From Roseovarius sp. UBA3070 (GTDB taxonomy: Bacteria; Pseudomonadota; Alphaproteobacteria; Rhodobacterales; Rhodobacteraceae): a DNA stretch of 7,735 bases. Positions within the stretch are counted from its first letter, which is position 1; the number at the start of each line of letters is the position of its first letter. Made by a program: the position numbers and the translations under genes. A model generated the notes under the pieces. That model was not told the origin of the DNA. It ran no database searches and saw nothing but the letters and a program-made list of their open reading frames with translations. This document shows positions 5,459 through 7,735 of this stretch, in pieces. Location of the stretch: NCBI GenBank assembly GCA_002366775.1, contig DFBW01000271.1:4997-12731 (forward strand), in the 5' to 3' direction.

Positions 5459-7033
5459 GTGGCTGGTGCATCGTTTCTCAAGGGGTTTTTTCGCCATGCC
5501 GATGTGGATGAATTTGTCTCCCTCACCCAAGGCTCGAAGGGCAAGGCCTCCTTTGCTGATAGGTTGAAGAACGAAGGCCGTGACGTTGCGCATCGCGGTG
5601 TTTTCACCAATGCGCCCACCAAAATGACCCCCGTGAACACGCTCTATTTCCCTGCGCCAAATTATTCCGAGGAATGTTGGCAACGTCAGCGGTTCGGCAT
5701 GGGGGCCTATTCGATTTGTGGCATCACACATACCACCGCCACCCGTGCGGTCATGCAGGGCGTGCAGAATTTGCGGGCTGGGCCTCAGGCCGAATGGGAT
5801 GCGATCATTTGCACCTCACAGGCGGTTCACGCGGCGACCACGCGCAATATGGACTTGGCGGATGAACACCTGAAGGCTCGTTTTGGCACCTTGCCCCCTC
5901 GCCCGCAGATGCCTGTCATTCCTCTGGGTATCAACTGTGATGACTTCGCCCATGATGCAGATGCAGCAAATGCCCTGCGCAACCGCATGGGATGGGGCGA
6001 GAATGACATCGTGGTCGCCACCTTGTCACGGCTTTTACCCTATGGAAAATTTGACCCAGGCCCGCTGTTTGTGGCGCTGCAACAGGCGCAATCCCAACTG
6101 AGCGGGCAGCGGCTGCATTTCGTCGCCTGCGGGATTTATGCCGATAGCCATTCCTCAAATACGTTTAAGGCCTGCGCCGCTGCCCTGATGCCCGATGTCA
6201 GCTATACCCATCTGGATGGTGCGGATGCAATGGCCAGAAAAGAGGCGCTCTCGGGCTCTGACATATTCACCTTTCCTATTGATAATATTCAGGAAACCTT
6301 TGGCCTCGCCCCGATCGAGGCGATGGCTGCGGGACTGCCCGTGGTGACGTCGGACTGGGATGGTATGCGTGATACTGTGACACCAGATGTCGGATTTCGT
6401 CTGCCCACACTGGGCGCATCCGCGCGCCACACAACCCCCGACGCCTGGCGCTATTTCTGCAAGCAATACTCTTATGCGCAATACTCCGGGAATGTGTCGG
6501 CCATGACGGCCATTGATGTACCTGCCATGACAAAGGCCTTCATAGACCTGGCCCGCAATCCCGCGCTGCGCCGCAGAATGGGTGACGCGGGTCGCCAGCG
6601 GGCAAATGATGTGTACGACTGGTCTGTGATCATCCCTCAAATGCAGGATTTCTGGGGCGAGCTGTCGGCAATCCGAAATCGGCTGGCGGGTGATGCGCCC
6701 AAAAGCGGCCCCGTTCCCATGGCCCCTTCGCCAATGGACATTTTTGCCAGCTACCCGACAGCACAGCTGCAATCTGGCAAGGGGCGGTTTACTGCGGTGG
6801 AAGGCGGGGGGAACGTGGCACAAATATACACCGCCCGCCGATACAAAAAGTTGAAGCAAGCCTTTGAAAGCATGGAAACACTTGAGAAGGTTAATCAGGC
6901 ACTTTGCGCGGCAGGACAAGCCGGAGCCGTGACCCCCGATCTGGCCCACACTATGCAGATCAATCAAGTCACAGTAGAGCGCGCTTGTCTTTGGCTGGTC
7001 AAATACGGGCTGGCCCGATACCAGCCCGATTGA
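5459..7033 (+). CDS. GT4-like (GT-B fold) glycosyltransferase with C-terminal extension; N-terminus frameshifted
   Basis: The long open frame gives 524 residues from GTG 5459, but the true start is probably ATG 5376 in another frame. The C-terminal GT-B half is clear: VIPLGINCDDF (153-163) ends the N-domain, VVATLSRLLPYGKFDP (185-200) holds the sugar-phosphate-binding R and K region, and ETFGLAPIEAMAAGLPVVTSDWDG (279-302) carries the EX7E motif, E279 and E287, of retaining GT4-type enzymes that use nucleotide sugars. RMGDAGRQRANDVYDW (373-388) is the usual closing helix. Residues from about 440 to 524 are additional and include a winged-helix-like stretch. No signal peptide or membrane segment is seen, so the protein is cytosolic. 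Sugar donor and acceptor cannot be told. It lies 64 bp after mmsB, counted to the ATG, with no evident pathway link, and converges on uvrA with a 3-bp gap. The intact remainder argues that any frameshift is recent or a sequence error. Confidence 0.82.
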   Translation: MAGASFLKGFFRHADVDEFVSLTQGSKGKASFADRLKNEGRDVAHRGVFTNAPTKMTPVNTLYFPAPNYSEECWQRQRFGMGAYSICGITHTTATRAVMQGVQNLRAGPQAEWDAIICTSQAVHAATTRNMDLADEHLKARFGTLPPRPQMPVIPLGINCDDFAHDADAANALRNRMGWGENDIVVATLSRLLPYGKFDPGPLFVALQQAQSQLSGQRLHFVACGIYADSHSSNTFKACAAALMPDVSYTHLDGADAMARKEALSGSDIFTFPIDNIQETFGLAPIEAMAAGLPVVTSDWDGMRDTVTPDVGFRLPTLGASARHTTPDAWRYFCKQYSYAQYSGNVSAMTAIDVPAMTKAFIDLARNPALRRRMGDAGRQRANDVYDWSVIIPQMQDFWGELSAIRNRLAGDAPKSGPVPMAPSPMDIFASYPTAQLQSGKGRFTAVEGGGNVAQIYTARRYKKLKQAFESMETLEKVNQALCAAGQAGAVTPDLAHTMQINQVTVERACLWLVKYGLARYQPD

Positions 7034-7036
7034 TCC

Positions 7037-7735
7037 TTATTCCGCCGCGACTTTGCGCGGTTTGAGCATGTCTTTCAGGTAGTACCCGGTGTGGCTGCTT
7101 GGATTGTCGGCCACCTCTTCGGGTGTGCCCGTCGCCACGATCTCGCCGCCGCCATCGCCGCCTTCGGGACCAATATCAATGATATGGTCGGCGGTTTTGA
7201 TGACGTCCAGATTATGCTCAATCACGATCACTGTGTTGCCGGTTTCGACAAGTTCATGAAGCACTTCCAGCAGTTTCCTCACATCCTCAAAGTGCAAGCC
7301 GGTGGTCGGCTCATCAAGAATATAGAGCGTGCGCCCGGTTGATCGTTTGCTCAGCTCTTTACTCAGCTTCACCCGCTGCGCTTCGCCGCCCGAAAGCGTG
7401 GTCGCTTGCTGACCAACTTTGATGTAGCCAAGCCCAACACGCATCAATGCATCCATCTTCTCGCGGATGCTGGGCACCGCCTTGAAAAAGCTCTGTGCGT
7501 CCTCGACCGTCATATCAAGAACGTCTGCTATGCTCTTGCCTTTGAACATAATTTCCAGAGTTTCGCGGTTATATCTCTTGCCCTGACAGGTCTCACAGGT
7601 GACATAGACATCCGGCAGGAAATGCATTTCAATCTTGATCAGGCCATCCCCTGAACAAGCTTCGCAGCGCCCACCTTTGACATTGAAACTGAACCGCCCC
7701 GGCTTGTACCCCCGCGCCTTTGATTCCGGCAGACC
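7037..7735 (-). CDS. uvrA: Excinuclease ABC subunit A (UvrA), C-terminal part
   Basis: The last 232 codons plus TAA of a gene whose start lies beyond the window edge; the frame is open to base 7735. An internal ATG at 7627 is not the start, because conserved UvrA sequence continues upstream of it. Seen in order are [10 protein letters not shown], the zinc module CEAC and CETC (CX2C-X19-CX2C), the ABC signature [11 protein letters not shown], Walker [13 protein letters not shown] and the H-loop IVIEHNLDV, all from the second nucleotide-binding domain. UvrA dimers find bulky DNA lesions and load UvrB in nucleotide excision repair. The full protein is about 950 residues. It is transcribed towards the glycosyltransferase gene, with 3 bp between the two stop codons and no room for a terminator between them. 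Confidence 0.97.
   Translation of the reverse strand, partial: GLPESKARGYKPGRFSFNVKGGRCEACSGDGLIKIEMHFLPDVYVTCETCQGKRYNRETLEIMFKGKSIADVLDMTVEDAQSFFKAVPSIREKMDALMRVGLGYIKVGQQATTLSGGEAQRVKLSKELSKRSTGRTLYILDEPTTGLHFEDVRKLLEVLHELVETGNTVIVIEHNLDVIKTADHIIDIGPEGGDGGGEIVATGTPEEVADNPSSHTGYYLKDMLKPRKVAAE

Noticed and set aside
6155..6967. A 270-codon minus-strand open frame opposite the glycosyltransferase
   Set aside because: It is the antisense of a gene with clear GT motifs. The product is rich in Arg, His, Gly and Cys with no recognisable domain, as expected of a shadow frame in GC-rich DNA.
7037..7627. A 196-residue UvrA-like gene starting at ATG 7627
   Set aside because: The frame stays open to the window edge and encodes conserved UvrA sequence including the first zinc-binding CEAC pair, so the ATG is internal to a truncated uvrA.

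Overview
This window looks like a chromosomal segment of an alphaproteobacterium, most likely Rhodobacterales (Roseobacter group). That is an inference from GC-rich coding sequence, protein sequence style and gene content; no rRNA or other taxonomic marker is present. I see no mobile element, CRISPR array, tRNA or rRNA.

Layout. Positions 1-348 hold the 3' end of mmsA (methylmalonate-semialdehyde dehydrogenase), closed by a strong hairpin terminator at 371-397. A small minus-strand gene (424-870) encodes a probably exported DsrE-family protein with a CxxC motif and converges on mmsA. After a 160-bp divergent spacer comes a plus-strand YbdK/GCS2-type carboxylate-amine ligase (1031-2164). The spacer carries a terminator-like hairpin and a 16-codon Cys-containing mini-ORF. 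Next is a tight three-gene unit: an isobutyryl-CoA dehydrogenase-like acyl-CoA dehydrogenase (2248-3387), 3-hydroxyisobutyryl-CoA hydrolase (3384-4439) and mmsB, 3-hydroxyisobutyrate dehydrogenase (4436-5311). Both junctions are 4-base ATGA overlaps. A candidate promoter and a 20-bp inverted repeat precede the unit at 2176-2220. Then comes a GT4-like glycosyltransferase whose N-terminus lies in another frame, so the gene appears interrupted by a single-base frameshift near 5434-5442. The window ends with the 3' part of uvrA on the minus strand (7037-7735), convergent with the glycosyltransferase gene and only 3 bp from it.

How the genes work together. The acyl-CoA dehydrogenase, hydrolase, MmsB and MmsA are four steps of distal valine catabolism: isobutyryl-CoA to methacrylyl-CoA; then, after a hydratase not encoded here, 3-hydroxyisobutyryl-CoA to 3-hydroxyisobutyrate, to methylmalonate semialdehyde, to propionyl-CoA. 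The carboxylate-amine ligase and the DsrE-like protein sit inside this cluster without an obvious pathway role. The glycosyltransferase and uvrA look unrelated.

No wholly new system is evident. The points most worth checking are the glycosyltransferase frameshift, the possible leader attenuator before the ligase gene, and the candidate operator of the valine operon.
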